Source: Trichocoleus sp.
Lineage (GTDB): Bacteria > Cyanobacteriota > Cyanobacteriia > Elainellales > Elainellaceae
DNA length: 64,000 nt
Direction: 5' to 3'
Assembly (NCBI GenBank): GCA_036702865.1
Contig: DATNQD010000024.1
Location: 22,883-86,882 of the forward strand
In this document: positions 35,883 to 45,552 of the stretch, in pieces
How the letters are laid out: each line of letters begins with the position of its first letter
Position numbering within the stretch: the first letter of the stretch is position 1
Program-made: the position numbers and the translations under genes
Notes under the pieces: model-generated
Databases searched by the model: none
What the model was told of the DNA's origin: nothing
The model's input: only the letters and a program-made list of their open reading frames with translations

Positions 35883-37343
35883 ATGGCTGGTTTTAGTGAA
35901 TTGCAGCGTCTCGGAAAGGCGTTGATGTTGCCGATCGCAGTTTTGCCTGCGGCAGGGTTGCTGTTGCGATTGGGTGCGCCAGATGTGCTGAATATTCCCG
36001 TCATGACCAAGGCAGGCGGAGCTGTATTTGATAACCTACCTGCAATTTTTGCGACGGGTATTGCGATCGGGTTTGCCAGAGATGCTTCTGGTGCGGCTGC
36101 GTTGGCGGGGCTAGTCGGCTACTATGTGCTGACGGTTGGCACCAAGGCAATCAACGAAGATATCAATATGGGTGTGCTGGCTGGCATCATTACGGGTGTG
36201 GTGGCTGGGCTGCTCTACAACCGTTTTTACAACATCAAGCTGCCCGACTATTTGGGGTTCTTTGGCGGCAAGCGGTTTGTGCCGATCGCCACAGGCGGCG
36301 TTTGCTTTTTGTTGGCGGTGCTGTTTGGCTTCATCTGGCCTCCCATTCAGGCAGTGATTGAAGGGATTGGCAACTGGATTGTCACGTCAGGACCGATCGG
36401 CACGTTTGTTTATGGGAGCCTCAATCGTTTATTGATTCCGGTCGGCTTGCACCATATTCTCAACAGTTTGGTCTGGTTCGTATTTGGCACATTTAACGGA
36501 GCGAAGGAAGTCGTTACGGGAGACTTAAACCGCTACTTTGCTGGCGACCCCACAGCAGGAACATTTATGGCGGGCTTCTATCCTGTGATGATGTTTGGCT
36601 TACCTGCTGCCTGTTTAGCGATGGCACATGCTGCCTTCCCGGAGAAGCGCCGAGTTACCTCTGGGGTGATGCTCAGTATGGCACTCACTTCTTTCCTGAC
36701 AGGCATTACTGAGCCGATCGAATTTACCTTCATGTTCCTGGCTCCAGTACTATATGCCATCCATGCCTTTCTTACCGGAATCTCGATGGCGCTGCTCAAT
36801 CTGTTGGGGGTCAAACATGGTTTTACTTTTTCGGCAGGTGCGATCGACTTTATCCTCAACTTTGGGCTATCTACAAAAGGCTGGCTGATTCTACCGATCG
36901 GATTGGTCTATGGATTGATCTACTATTTCCTGTTCCTGTTCTGCATCCGCAAACTGAATCTGCGAACCCCAGGACGCGAAGCAGAGGTTGTGGAAGATCC
37001 GCTTCAAGCCGCAACAGAAGCACCTGTTCCGGTGGGCGCAAGGATGGCAGCAGTTCCAGCAGCAGCTCCAACGATGACGCGATCGACCTATGCGCCTGAA
37101 AACGATACCACTACCCTGGCAAGACGCTATCTGGCGGCGTTGGGCGGAGAAGATAACATCAGGACGATTGATGCCTGCATTACCCGCTTGCGGTTGACGT
37201 TGGTGAATCGAGATGTGGTCTCCGATGAGCAACTAAAAGCTTTGGGCGCGAAAGGAGTGATTCGTCTGGGATCAGACGGAATGCAGATTGTTTTAGGGCC
37301 GATGGCAGAGACAATCGCAGAAGAGATGCGAAACTTACGGTAG
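35883..37343 (+). CDS. nagE: PTS N-acetylglucosamine/glucose-type permease, EIICB
   Basis: 486 residues. EIIC (residues ~1-370) is a multi-span membrane permease of the glucose superfamily, with LMLPIAVLPAAGLLLRLG, GLHHILNSLVWFVFG and GITEPIEFTFMFLAP. An Ala/Pro-rich linker leads to EIIB (~405-486), with the phosphorylated Cys near residue 432 in DACITRLRLTL and the ILGxGxQ-equivalent DGMQIVLGP. There is no EIIA domain, so EIIA, EI and HPr must be encoded elsewhere. The following nagB and nagA genes point to N-acetylglucosamine as the sugar. GAGGAGAGGAG directly precedes ATG 35883. Confidence 0.92.
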   Translation: MAGFSELQRLGKALMLPIAVLPAAGLLLRLGAPDVLNIPVMTKAGGAVFDNLPAIFATGIAIGFARDASGAAALAGLVGYYVLTVGTKAINEDINMGVLAGIITGVVAGLLYNRFYNIKLPDYLGFFGGKRFVPIATGGVCFLLAVLFGFIWPPIQAVIEGIGNWIVTSGPIGTFVYGSLNRLLIPVGLHHILNSLVWFVFGTFNGAKEVVTGDLNRYFAGDPTAGTFMAGFYPVMMFGLPAACLAMAHAAFPEKRRVTSGVMLSMALTSFLTGITEPIEFTFMFLAPVLYAIHAFLTGISMALLNLLGVKHGFTFSAGAIDFILNFGLSTKGWLILPIGLVYGLIYYFLFLFCIRKLNLRTPGREAEVVEDPLQAATEAPVPVGARMAAVPAAAPTMTRSTYAPENDTTTLARRYLAALGGEDNIRTIDACITRLRLTLVNRDVVSDEQLKALGAKGVIRLGSDGMQIVLGPMAETIAEEMRNLR

Positions 37344-37449
37344 GTCTGATTAGTAAGATCCGAAAATAAGAGTCGAAAAATTGTCTCTCTCAATCGACCC
37401 CAATTGACCTCAAATTGACAAATCCCCAATGCATCCGGGAGAAAGGTGT

Positions 37450-38259
37450 ATGCGTTTAGTCATCTGCGAGTCAGCCAAGGCAGTAGCAGATTGGGCAGCT
37501 CGCTATGTGCAGCAAAGAATTCAAGCGTTTGCACCAACCGCCGATCGCCCGTTTGTGTTGGGGTTGCCAACTGGGGGCACGCCACTCAAAATGTACCAGC
37601 GATTGATCGAGTTTTATCAACAGGGGGAGATCAGCTTTCGGCATGTAGTCACGTTCAACATGGATGAGTATGTGGGCTTACCGGAAGACCATCCACAGAG
37701 CTATCACACCTATATGTACAGCAATTTTTTTAACCACATTGATATTCCGCGCGACCAGATTCATATTCTGGATGGAAACGCGATCGATATTGAAGCAGAA
37801 TGTCAGAAATACGAAGATAAAATTGCTGCCTTTGGTGGCGTGGAGTTATTTGTGGGGGGTGTCGGTGAAGATGGTCATATAGCATTTAATGAGCCTGGTT
37901 CGTCTTTGGAATCGCGGACGCGCATCAAAACACTGACCTACAGCACGAAGTTAGCCAATGCTCGTTTCTTTGATGATGAGATTGATCAGGTTCCGAAATA
38001 TGCTTTAACTGTGGGTGTCGGGACGATTCGGGATGCGCGAGAAGTGATGATTTTGGCACAGGGATATCAGAAAGCAAATGCACTGCGCTGTGCGATCGAG
38101 GAAGGTGTGAACCATATGTGGACAATTTCTGCGCTTCAGCTTCATCCAACCAGTATTGTCGTGTGCGATGAAGATGCGACACTAGAGCTAAAAGTGAAAA
38201 CCGTGAAATATTTCAAACAGCTAGAACGCGATAGCCCCACGCTAAAAAATCAGGGATAG
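37450..38259 (+). CDS. nagB: Glucosamine-6-phosphate deaminase
   Basis: 269 residues from ATG 37450, matching the ~266 of E. coli NagB and preceded by GGGAGAAAGGTGT. It converts glucosamine 6-phosphate to fructose 6-phosphate and ammonia. [14 protein letters not shown] binds phosphate; FNMDEYVGL has the catalytic Asp; [16 protein letters not shown] carries the Asp-His-Glu group. It lies 106 bp after the permease and 15 bp before nagA. An 11-bp tandem repeat covers its stop codon. Confidence 0.95.
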   Translation: MRLVICESAKAVADWAARYVQQRIQAFAPTADRPFVLGLPTGGTPLKMYQRLIEFYQQGEISFRHVVTFNMDEYVGLPEDHPQSYHTYMYSNFFNHIDIPRDQIHILDGNAIDIEAECQKYEDKIAAFGGVELFVGGVGEDGHIAFNEPGSSLESRTRIKTLTYSTKLANARFFDDEIDQVPKYALTVGVGTIRDAREVMILAQGYQKANALRCAIEEGVNHMWTISALQLHPTSIVVCDEDATLELKVKTVKYFKQLERDSPTLKNQG

Positions 38260-38273
38260 ATTAGGGATAGACT
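38252..38273. repeat. 11-bp tandem duplication over the nagB stop
   Basis: AGGGATAGATT is followed by AGGGATAGACT. The nagB stop TAG (38257-38259) lies in the first copy, and nagA starts two bases after the repeat. Confidence 0.75.
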
Positions 38274-38274
38274 C

Positions 38275-39456
38275 ATGTTTGCGTTAACGAATTGCACCCT
38301 TTATACCGGAAAAGAAGAAGTCAAAGATGATGCTTTGTTGATTGAGCAGGATCGAATTGTTGATCGCATCTCAGCTAAAAATTTGCATGTCGATTGTCCA
38401 GTAATTGACGCAAAAGGATACTCTGTTGCTCCTGGATTTATTGATTTACAGTTAAACGGCTGTGGTGGCGTCATGTTCAACGATGCGATCGAACCCAACA
38501 CATTCGACGTAATGCATCAAACCAACCTCAAGAGCGGTACAACCAGCTTTTTGCCGACGCTGATCACATCACCCGATGCCGACATGATGCAGGCGATCGA
38601 GATCACAAAAGCCTATCGCCAGTCGCAAAAATATAACGTGCTGGGATTACATCTTGAAGGACCCTATTTCAACCGCAAGCGTAAAGGCATCCACAACGAA
38701 GCCTATATTCGCAAGCCCGATCGCGCCATGCTTAAGAGGATTGCCCAGGCAGGCAAAGAAGTCGTGCGAATCATGACGCTGGCTCCAGAAATGGTAGAGC
38801 CGGATGAGATTCGTCTATTAGCCGATGCTGGAATTATTGTCTCAGGCGGACATACTGACGCGACCTATGAGCAAGCGATCGCGGGATTTGATGCGGGTGT
38901 GCAAATGGTGACGCACTTATTTAACGCCATGTCTCCCTGGCAGGGGCGCAGTCCGGGGGGCGTGGGAGCAGTGTTCGATCGTCCCGAAATCTATGCTGGA
39001 ATAATTGCCGATGGCTATCACGTTCATTACGCTTCGATCCGGTTAGCGCATCAACTCAAGCAAGACAAACTTGTATTAGTCACGGATGCCACACCACCTG
39101 TTGGGACAGCAATGGAGTCCTTCTGGATTGGCGGGCATGAAGTGTTTTATCAAGATGGGAAATGCGTTGCTGCAGATGGAACGCTCGGCGGCTCTGCCCT
39201 GACCATGATTGAAGCGGTCGCTAATGTAGTTCGCCATGCCCAAATTCCGCTCTCCGAAGCCCTCCGCATGGCATCGACTTACCCCGCTCACCTCATCAAC
39301 GTGGCTCAGGAATTCGGATATATTGCCCCTGGCTATGTGGCAAATCTGGCAATTTTTGATCAAGACTTTCAAATGCGCGGCATTGTCGATCGCGGTGAGT
39401 TGCAGTGGTTTCAACCTATCCGCTCTCATGCGCTACACTCTCATGCGCTACAGTAG
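38275..39456 (+). CDS. nagA: N-acetylglucosamine-6-phosphate deacetylase
   Basis: 393 residues. An amidohydrolase-superfamily enzyme that removes acetate from GlcNAc-6-phosphate, supplying NagB. Motifs are VAPGFIDLQLNGCGG, GLHLEGPYFN with the metal-binding Glu, SGGHTDATYEQ, VTHLFNAMSP and LVTDATPP with the catalytic Asp. With the EIICB and nagB it completes uptake and conversion of GlcNAc to fructose 6-phosphate. The C-terminus ends HALHSHALQ, produced by an exact 15-bp duplication just before the stop. Confidence 0.95.
   Translation: MFALTNCTLYTGKEEVKDDALLIEQDRIVDRISAKNLHVDCPVIDAKGYSVAPGFIDLQLNGCGGVMFNDAIEPNTFDVMHQTNLKSGTTSFLPTLITSPDADMMQAIEITKAYRQSQKYNVLGLHLEGPYFNRKRKGIHNEAYIRKPDRAMLKRIAQAGKEVVRIMTLAPEMVEPDEIRLLADAGIIVSGGHTDATYEQAIAGFDAGVQMVTHLFNAMSPWQGRSPGGVGAVFDRPEIYAGIIADGYHVHYASIRLAHQLKQDKLVLVTDATPPVGTAMESFWIGGHEVFYQDGKCVAADGTLGGSALTMIEAVANVVRHAQIPLSEALRMASTYPAHLINVAQEFGYIAPGYVANLAIFDQDFQMRGIVDRGELQWFQPIRSHALHSHALQ
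39423..39452. repeat. 15-bp exact tandem duplication at the nagA 3' end
   Basis: CTCTCATGCGCTACA occurs twice; the TAG stop begins one base later (39454). It adds five in-frame residues to NagA. Confidence 0.92.
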
Positions 39457-39461
39457 ATTTC

Positions 39462-40355
39462 ATGTCATCTCCACCCGATCGCGCTTGGACTCCGCAACCC
39501 ACGAATGACGGCTCGTTTACCTTTTTCTCAAACGAGTTCGGTGAAGCCTTTCACAGCACAAAGGGAGCTAGAGAAGAAGCCTTTCTCAAGTTTGTGAAAG
39601 CCACAGATCTCGCCCAAAAAGCAACCCGCGATCGGCTCTTGCTGCTTGATGTCTGCTATGGTCTGGGCTACAACACCGCAGCGGCGCTGGAAACAATTTG
39701 GGCAGTCAATCCGAACTGTCGAGTGGAGTGGTATGGGCTAGAACTCGATGCATCTGTTCCCCAGGCAGCGATCGAACCTCCGCTGATTGAATCCTGGTCG
39801 CCTGCGGTGCAAAAGGTGCTGCAATCGATCGCCCAGTTCCATCACTGCAAAACGGATACTCTCACTGCAACCTTACTCATTGGCGATGCGCGTCATTGCC
39901 TTCAAGACATTCGTGCAGCCAAATTTCAGGCAGATGCTATCTTCTTTGACCCCTTCTCGCCACGCCGCTGTCCCCAACTCTGGACAGTCGAGTTTTTTAC
40001 CCAAATCGCTCACTGCCTCGCTCCAGACGGCAAACTCGCAACTTATTCGCGATCGGCATCGGTGCGATCGGCAATGATTGAGGCTGGGCTGGCGATCGGC
40101 ACAATTCCCCTGAATCATCCTTCTGATCTGTCGCATGAGTGGTCTCAGGGAACCGTCGGCGGTTGGTCTTCAAACGGGCTACCGCTACTTTCGCTCATGG
40201 AACAGGAGCATCTGCAAACCCGCGCCGCCATCCCTTATCGCGATCCAACCCTATCAGACTCAGCAGCCAGCATTCTGCACCGACAACAGCAAGAGCAACA
40301 AGCCTCAACGCGAGAATCCACTTCAAGCTGGCGCAGACGTTGGGGGATTGTCTAA
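39462..40355 (+). CDS. MnmC/MnmD-like tRNA (mnm5s2U)-methyltransferase domain protein (DUF752)
   Basis: 297 residues from ATG 39462, five bases after the nagA stop. The methyltransferase loop is LLDVCYGLGYNTAAAL, followed by the MnmC2 signature DAIFFDPFSPRRCPQLW and LAPDGKLATYSRSASVR. Bacterial MnmC2/MnmD proteins methylate nm5(s2)U34 of tRNA to mnm5(s2)U. The oxidoreductase half of E. coli MnmC is absent, as in stand-alone MnmD. The C-terminal ~40 residues are low-complexity Gln/Arg. Three 12-bp repeats follow the stop. Confidence 0.87.
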   Translation: MSSPPDRAWTPQPTNDGSFTFFSNEFGEAFHSTKGAREEAFLKFVKATDLAQKATRDRLLLLDVCYGLGYNTAAALETIWAVNPNCRVEWYGLELDASVPQAAIEPPLIESWSPAVQKVLQSIAQFHHCKTDTLTATLLIGDARHCLQDIRAAKFQADAIFFDPFSPRRCPQLWTVEFFTQIAHCLAPDGKLATYSRSASVRSAMIEAGLAIGTIPLNHPSDLSHEWSQGTVGGWSSNGLPLLSLMEQEHLQTRAAIPYRDPTLSDSAASILHRQQQEQQASTRESTSSWRRRWGIV

Positions 40356-40358
40356 GTA

Positions 40359-40394
40359 GAAATCTATGCAGAAATCTATGCAGAAATCTATGCA
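40359..40394. repeat. Three exact 12-bp tandem units after the MnmD-like gene
   Basis: GAAATCTATGCA occurs three times in a row, beginning three bases after the TAA stop (40353-40355). Confidence 0.92.
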
Positions 40395-40586
40395 GGAATA
40401 AGGCAAAAGAAACGCAGCGCAGGGAATTTGTCTGTTCCTTGCCCCTGATTTCTCCCCTCGCCTGATTACGATGGCGGCAATCCCACCTCGCTGATTCCTG
40501 TTGCTTCGGACATCTCTCCTCGGCACAAACGAATCGATCGCAGTATTCTTAAGGTAGATCCCTACAGACTTGAGACTCGATCGCCT

Positions 40587-42512
40587 GTGACCACCACCAA
40601 GCCTCAGCCCCTCGTCAAAGATCCAGAACGGTTAGAAGCGCGACTGAAAGAGATTCCGCCAGAACCGGGCGTGTATTTTATGCGCGATGGCGAGGATCAT
40701 ATTATTTACATTGGTAAATCAAAAAAGCTGCGATCGCGGGTGCGGTCTTATTTCCGCGAGCATCACGATCACAACGAGCGGATTGCCCTCATGGTGCGGC
40801 AGGTGGTAGACATTGAGTTTATTGTCACCGACACCGAAGCCGAAGCCTTAGCACTTGAGGCAAACCTGATTAAGCAGCATCAGCCGCATTTTAATGTGTT
40901 GCTCAAGGATGACAAGAAATATCCTTATCTCTGTGTCACTTGGTCTGAAGAATATCCGCGTATTTTTATTACCCGTAAACGGCATCTAGGCAAAAATAAA
41001 GACCGCTATTATGGTCCCTATGTTGATGTTCATGCGCTGCGAAGTACGCTCAATTTGGTGAAACGAATTTTTCCGCTACGGCAGCGTCCTCAGCCCTTAT
41101 TTAAAGACCGTCCTTGCCTCAATTTTGATATTGGGCGGTGTTTGGGCGTTTGTCAAAAATTAGTCAGCGTTGAAGATTATCGCAAAATGATCCAGCGAGT
41201 CGCGATGATCTTTCAGGGACGAACGCAAGAACTGGAAGACATTCTCACCGAGCACATGGAGAAAGCCGCTGAAGAATTGAACTTTGAATATGCGGCACGA
41301 TTGCGCGATCAAATTCGAGGGCTAGAAGCACTGACGGCAGATCAAAAAGTAGCATTGCCGGATGATACGGTTTCGCGAGATGCGATCGCCCTCATGGCAG
41401 ATGATCACCATGCCTGCATTCAGCTTTTCCAGATTCGCGCGGGTCGTTTAGTGGGGCGACTGGGATTTGTGGCAGATGCTCAGTCGGGTACGCCGGGAGC
41501 CATTTTGCAGCGGGTCTTAGAAGAGCACTATTCAACCGTGGATGCAGTTGAGATTCCGGCAGAAATTTTGGCGCAGCATGAGCTACCCGAACAGGAAATG
41601 CTGGCGGGCTTTTTGTCCGATCGCAAGGGTCGTAAAGTGACGATCGATGTCCCACAGCGACAGACGAAAGCAGATTTGATTGAAATGGTGGAGCGAAACG
41701 CCGGATATGAGCTGGCTCGGACGCAGCGATTTGCCGATCGCAATAATCAGGCAATGTTGGACTTAGCGACGATTCTGGATTTGCCAGACATGCCCCACCG
41801 GATTGAGGGCTACGATATTTCCCACATTCAAGGCTCGGATGCCGTGGCATCGCAGGTGGTCTTTGTGGATGGCTTACCCGCGAAGCAGCACTATCGCCAC
41901 TACAAGATCAAAAATCCAACAGTGCGATCGGGTCACTCAGACGATTTTGCCAGTATGGCAGAGGTGATTCAGCGACGGTTCAAGCGATTTGCCCAAGACC
42001 CGAATTTGAAGCGAGTCGGCAATCCTGATTTTCCCGATCTGGTGATGATTGATGGCGGCAAAGGTCAGCTTTCAGCCGTCGTGGAAGTGCTGCGCGAGAT
42101 GAATTTGCTGGAGGATGTGAAGGTCGTTAGTTTGGCGAAGCAGCGAGAAGAAATTTTCTTACCGGGAGAGTCGTTACCGCTGACCACAGAGGCAGAACAG
42201 CCAGGGGTTCAACTTTTGCGGCGGCTCCGCGATGAAGCACACCGATTTGCTGTAAGTTTTCACCGTCAGCAACGCAGCGATCGAATGCGGCGATCTCGCC
42301 TCGATGAAATTCCTGGTTTAGGGCAACATCGCCAAAAACAACTCCTGGGACATTTTCGCTCGATCGATTATTTGCGAGAAGCCAGCCCCAAACAAATTGC
42401 TGAAGTTCCGGGCATTGGGGCAAAGATGGCACAGCAAATTTATGACTATTTCCATCCTCAGGCGATCGCGGTTGAAGATGAATTTGCTCAATTGAATAGC
42501 GAATCTGCTTAG
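40587..42512 (+). CDS. uvrC: Excinuclease ABC subunit C
   Basis: 641 residues starting at GTG 40587. The N-terminal GIY-YIG nuclease ([19 protein letters not shown]) makes the 3' incision, the UVR motif ([20 protein letters not shown]) contacts UvrB, the RNase H-like domain ([31 protein letters not shown]) makes the 5' incision, and tandem HhH motifs close the protein ([19 protein letters not shown]). The length is normal. It acts in nucleotide excision repair with UvrAB. Confidence 0.97.
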   Translation: MTTTKPQPLVKDPERLEARLKEIPPEPGVYFMRDGEDHIIYIGKSKKLRSRVRSYFREHHDHNERIALMVRQVVDIEFIVTDTEAEALALEANLIKQHQPHFNVLLKDDKKYPYLCVTWSEEYPRIFITRKRHLGKNKDRYYGPYVDVHALRSTLNLVKRIFPLRQRPQPLFKDRPCLNFDIGRCLGVCQKLVSVEDYRKMIQRVAMIFQGRTQELEDILTEHMEKAAEELNFEYAARLRDQIRGLEALTADQKVALPDDTVSRDAIALMADDHHACIQLFQIRAGRLVGRLGFVADAQSGTPGAILQRVLEEHYSTVDAVEIPAEILAQHELPEQEMLAGFLSDRKGRKVTIDVPQRQTKADLIEMVERNAGYELARTQRFADRNNQAMLDLATILDLPDMPHRIEGYDISHIQGSDAVASQVVFVDGLPAKQHYRHYKIKNPTVRSGHSDDFASMAEVIQRRFKRFAQDPNLKRVGNPDFPDLVMIDGGKGQLSAVVEVLREMNLLEDVKVVSLAKQREEIFLPGESLPLTTEAEQPGVQLLRRLRDEAHRFAVSFHRQQRSDRMRRSRLDEIPGLGQHRQKQLLGHFRSIDYLREASPKQIAEVPGIGAKMAQQIYDYFHPQAIAVEDEFAQLNSESA

Positions 42513-42542
42513 TCAAAGCCCTCCTTCCCATCCCTAAACCGC

Positions 42543-43133
42543 ATGACTGCCCTCATTTATCCCTCAACCGAAGAACAACGGGTCGTCCTGCCAGGCGTGA
42601 CGTGGCAACAGTATGAGAACTTGTTAGCAACATTGGGGAACTACCCTGGCTTGCGACTCATTTATCTGGAGGGAACGCTAGAAATTTTTATGCCCTCGCT
42701 TGAGCATGAAATGATTAAAAAGGTGATTGCCAGACTCTTAGAGCGTTACGCAGAGGAAGTTGATATTCCCCTTCATGGCTATGGCTCGACGACATTTCGC
42801 CGGGAAGCAAAAGCGCGGGGGCTAGAACCGGACGAATGTTACTGTGTCAATACGCTGAAAGAACTGCCTGACTTCGCGATCGAAGTGAATTTGACGAGTG
42901 GAGGAGTTGATAAGCTCTCTGTCTACCAGGGACTAGGTGTTCCAGAAGTGTTGATTTGGCAGAATAACCAACTTGCGCTTCATGATCTGCGGGGCACAAC
43001 GAATCAGGCAAGTATGAAGAGTCAGTTTTTTCCTGATCTTGACTTACAAGTGTTAGCGCAGTTTGTTCGTCCTCAAGAGCAACCCCAAGCAGTTAAGGAA
43101 TTCTTACAAACCATTCGCCGACAGAGAAGCTAA
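42543..43133 (+). CDS. Uma2-family restriction endonuclease-like protein (DUF820)
   Basis: 196 residues. The PD-(D/E)xK nuclease-like fold shows LIYLEGTLEIFMPSLEHE, GLEPDECYCV, then AIEVNLTSGGVDKLSVYQ with the E...K pair and EVLIWQNNQLAL. The family is hugely expanded in cyanobacteria and its role is still unclear. It lies 30 bp after uvrC. Confidence 0.92.
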   Translation: MTALIYPSTEEQRVVLPGVTWQQYENLLATLGNYPGLRLIYLEGTLEIFMPSLEHEMIKKVIARLLERYAEEVDIPLHGYGSTTFRREAKARGLEPDECYCVNTLKELPDFAIEVNLTSGGVDKLSVYQGLGVPEVLIWQNNQLALHDLRGTTNQASMKSQFFPDLDLQVLAQFVRPQEQPQAVKEFLQTIRRQRS

Positions 43134-43137
43134 AAAA

Positions 43138-43425
43138 TCAAACAACTTCATAATGTTCTACGATCGGAAATGGATTATAAAAATGATGCAAAAGAGAACG
43201 CCATTCTTGATACTCTGGTGATTGTCGGAAGCCGATCGTGTGATCTTCCAATTTCTGCCAGCGAACAAGCAAAAGATATCGATTTTTTGTTTCTAAACAG
43301 CGTTGCAGCTCATGAGAAACATAACCTGGCATGGAAGCAATGATCACTGAGGCAGTTTTGAAAGCCGCTTCAAATTCAACTGTTAAACCAGGCTTAACAT
43401 CGAGAATAGCAACTTCTAAAATCAC
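43138..43425 (-). CDS. ABM-type (antibiotic biosynthesis monooxygenase-like) ferredoxin-fold protein
   Basis: 95 residues. ILEVAILDVKPGLTVEFEA at the N-terminus, MPGYVSHELQRCLETKNRYLL in the middle and PIVEHYEVV at the end match the small dimeric alpha/beta barrel of ABM-like proteins. The substrate is not predictable. It is convergent with the Uma2 gene, four bases apart. Confidence 0.85.
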   Translation of the reverse strand: MILEVAILDVKPGLTVEFEAAFKTASVIIASMPGYVSHELQRCLETKNRYLLLVRWQKLEDHTIGFRQSPEYQEWRSLLHHFYNPFPIVEHYEVV

Positions 43426-43540
43426 AGCTTGAAATCCTTGAGTAAATCGCTCTCATTTTTTCTTGAGATTGGAGTCTTTTTCTTGAAAATGAGGTAGATG
43501 ACGCAGTTGAGCGGTTGCGAGTGCTTCAGTCATCTGCTGC

Positions 43541-45328
43541 TTATCCAGGGATTCTATTGCCGCAAATTCTATTTCTGCCATTCATTTTTGCAGCATAAAG
43601 CTGTTTATCACACATCATCACAATTGCTTCCGGCGTCATTTGTTCCGCGATCTTCTCGATCGTTTGGACACCGACAGAAACCGTTAAATGATTTGATACG
43701 GTTGAGGTTGGATGAGGAATTAATAACTTCATAACGCCCTGCCGGATCTTCTCTGCCAATAACATTGCTCCTTCAAATTCAGTGTTGGGCAAAATGCAAA
43801 TAAACTCTTCGCCCCCGTAACGTGAAACAAAATCCCCAGGACGTTGTGGAATCTCTTTGAGTACAGCGGCAACTGCACGTAAACAACTATCGCCCTTGAC
43901 ATGACCATAGGTATCGTTAAAAAGCTTGAAGGCATCAACATCAATCAAGATCAAGGAAAGTGGCTCTCCACACCTTTGAGCCCGTCTGAACTCCGCAGTA
44001 AATTGTCGATCGAAATAGCGTCGATTGAATAGACCCGTCAAGCCGTCTTCATGCGCCATTTCTGAGAGTTTGTGATTGATCGTCTCAATTTCTTTTGCAG
44101 ATGTCTCAACCAAACGGTGAAGAACCCGTAGCGTTTTAAGCTGTTTTGACTCTGCTTCTGTAATGAGCTGCTTTGACTCATCCTTTTGAGCCGGAGTTTC
44201 CGTGCCATCGAGTTCTGCCAACGTCAGGACTGTCATCGTTTGGCTAAAGAACAAGCATTTGCCCGTGGAGTGTGTGAAATACTCACCGTAGGAAAAGAAA
44301 CCTGCCGTTGTTGCCAGATGAGCGATCGGCGCAATCTCAACATGAACATCCTGACCAAGAATCCATTTTCGCGAGACACAGGAATAGATGAAGGCAACCT
44401 GCACCGGATGGACTCTCAACTCATCGAAGGTTTGTTTTGCGGCAATTGCCAATAGCCCAGAATGGCAAAATCCAAACTGGACTTGCTCTCTTGAGTGGAA
44501 AGAATGGATGTAATCAAAGGAACCATCCTCATTCACACCAAGGGCATGGATCGCCATCGGAATCCCATCTCGCTCGATCACTAAGGGAAAATCTGCTGCT
44601 GCCAGCGGCAAGCCCTCCACGATCTCGGGTCCCAAATAATGGTTGTACAGCTCACGAGGCGATCGATTATCGATGCTGTAAACCCGCGAACCAGTGGCTT
44701 TCGTGATGGTTAGTTTTTTCCCAATCGGCACCCAACTGAGGTTGTAGCTGTTATGAACGGAGAGATACTCCCCCGAAAGGGATGCGGCAACAATACCCTG
44801 CTCTGTGATCCCGTTTTCAGTGAATACATACGAAATCACACCATTACCGTTGTCTCCGGCTTGGGCTCCGGCAATCACCGCTTGGGGAAACTCTTCGTAG
44901 AGTGCAGTTAGGAGTGGGGTAGCATCGATCGTGCGTCCGTCTTTCAACCCACAACCCAGCAGGATTAAAGCTTTAGGAGTGGCAGGAGCTAAATTACGGG
45001 CTAATGTCTTTCCGGCTAACCAGAGGTCATCATTGCGATCGACAAGCGCGGTTTGAACTGTGGTGGAGTCAAAAAAAGAGAAATTTACGACTACCGTATT
45101 CTCTTCTACTTTGCCATCCAAGATCTCACCTGCTGTGGTGGTTCCAATAATGGGGATTCCCCGAAACACATCCTTTAGATCATCCAGTAACCGTTCAATT
45201 TCTGTTTTTTTAATATGTCCAGAAAAGACCTGAATGAGTATCTTTTCATCAGGATGTTTCTTGAAGCGCTGCTTAACCTCTAGGAGATCCGATTTTTGAG
45301 AATACTGAATATTGAGACTCGTAATCAT
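43541..45328 (-). CDS. FIST-domain diguanylate cyclase (FIST_N-FIST_C-GGDEF)
   Basis: 595 residues, no membrane segment. The N-terminal ~390 residues form FIST_N and FIST_C (IIGTTTAGEI, GAQAGDNG, FSYGEYFTH), a family proposed to bind small ligands such as amino acids. A coiled linker with a repeated ESKQL element connects to the GGDEF domain (HEDGLTGLFNRRYFD, RYGGEEFICIL). GGEEF is an active-site variant and an inhibitory I-site RxxD (RPGD) lies five residues upstream, so it should make c-di-GMP with product inhibition. Confidence 0.93.
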   Translation of the reverse strand: MITSLNIQYSQKSDLLEVKQRFKKHPDEKILIQVFSGHIKKTEIERLLDDLKDVFRGIPIIGTTTAGEILDGKVEENTVVVNFSFFDSTTVQTALVDRNDDLWLAGKTLARNLAPATPKALILLGCGLKDGRTIDATPLLTALYEEFPQAVIAGAQAGDNGNGVISYVFTENGITEQGIVAASLSGEYLSVHNSYNLSWVPIGKKLTITKATGSRVYSIDNRSPRELYNHYLGPEIVEGLPLAAADFPLVIERDGIPMAIHALGVNEDGSFDYIHSFHSREQVQFGFCHSGLLAIAAKQTFDELRVHPVQVAFIYSCVSRKWILGQDVHVEIAPIAHLATTAGFFSYGEYFTHSTGKCLFFSQTMTVLTLAELDGTETPAQKDESKQLITEAESKQLKTLRVLHRLVETSAKEIETINHKLSEMAHEDGLTGLFNRRYFDRQFTAEFRRAQRCGEPLSLILIDVDAFKLFNDTYGHVKGDSCLRAVAAVLKEIPQRPGDFVSRYGGEEFICILPNTEFEGAMLLAEKIRQGVMKLLIPHPTSTVSNHLTVSVGVQTIEKIAEQMTPEAIVMMCDKQLYAAKMNGRNRICGNRIPG

Positions 45329-45390
45329 TCAAACCAGTCCCCTAACTGAATGCAGAAGCCTCAAGTAGCTTGTAATTAAACATCTTACAT

Positions 45391-45552
45391 TTACTGATGC
45401 ATCTTCGCTCTCGGCACAGAAATCAAGGCATAACAATTCTCCACATAATTCTCCACATAACGACAACCCCCCTCTCCTGGTTGTAACGATCGATAAGCAG
45501 CGGGCATTCTGCCTGTCCCTTTATTGTTTGTAATCGCCATATCACTCATTGC
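45391..45552 (-). CDS. Possible small protein with a duplicated YVEN unit
   Basis: 53 residues from ATG 45552 (MSDMAITNNKGTGRMPAAYR); longer starts exist. The 12-bp repeat at 45435-45458 is in frame and gives YVENYVEN between two cysteines. Removing one copy leaves a continuous frame, so the frame tolerates the duplication. No family recognised and no good ribosome-binding site, so it may be chance. Confidence 0.3.
   Translation of the reverse strand, partial: AMSDMAITNNKGTGRMPAAYRSLQPGEGGCRYVENYVENCYALISVPRAKMHQ
45435..45458. repeat. 12-bp exact tandem duplication
   Basis: AATTCTCCACAT occurs twice in tandem. Confidence 0.9.
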
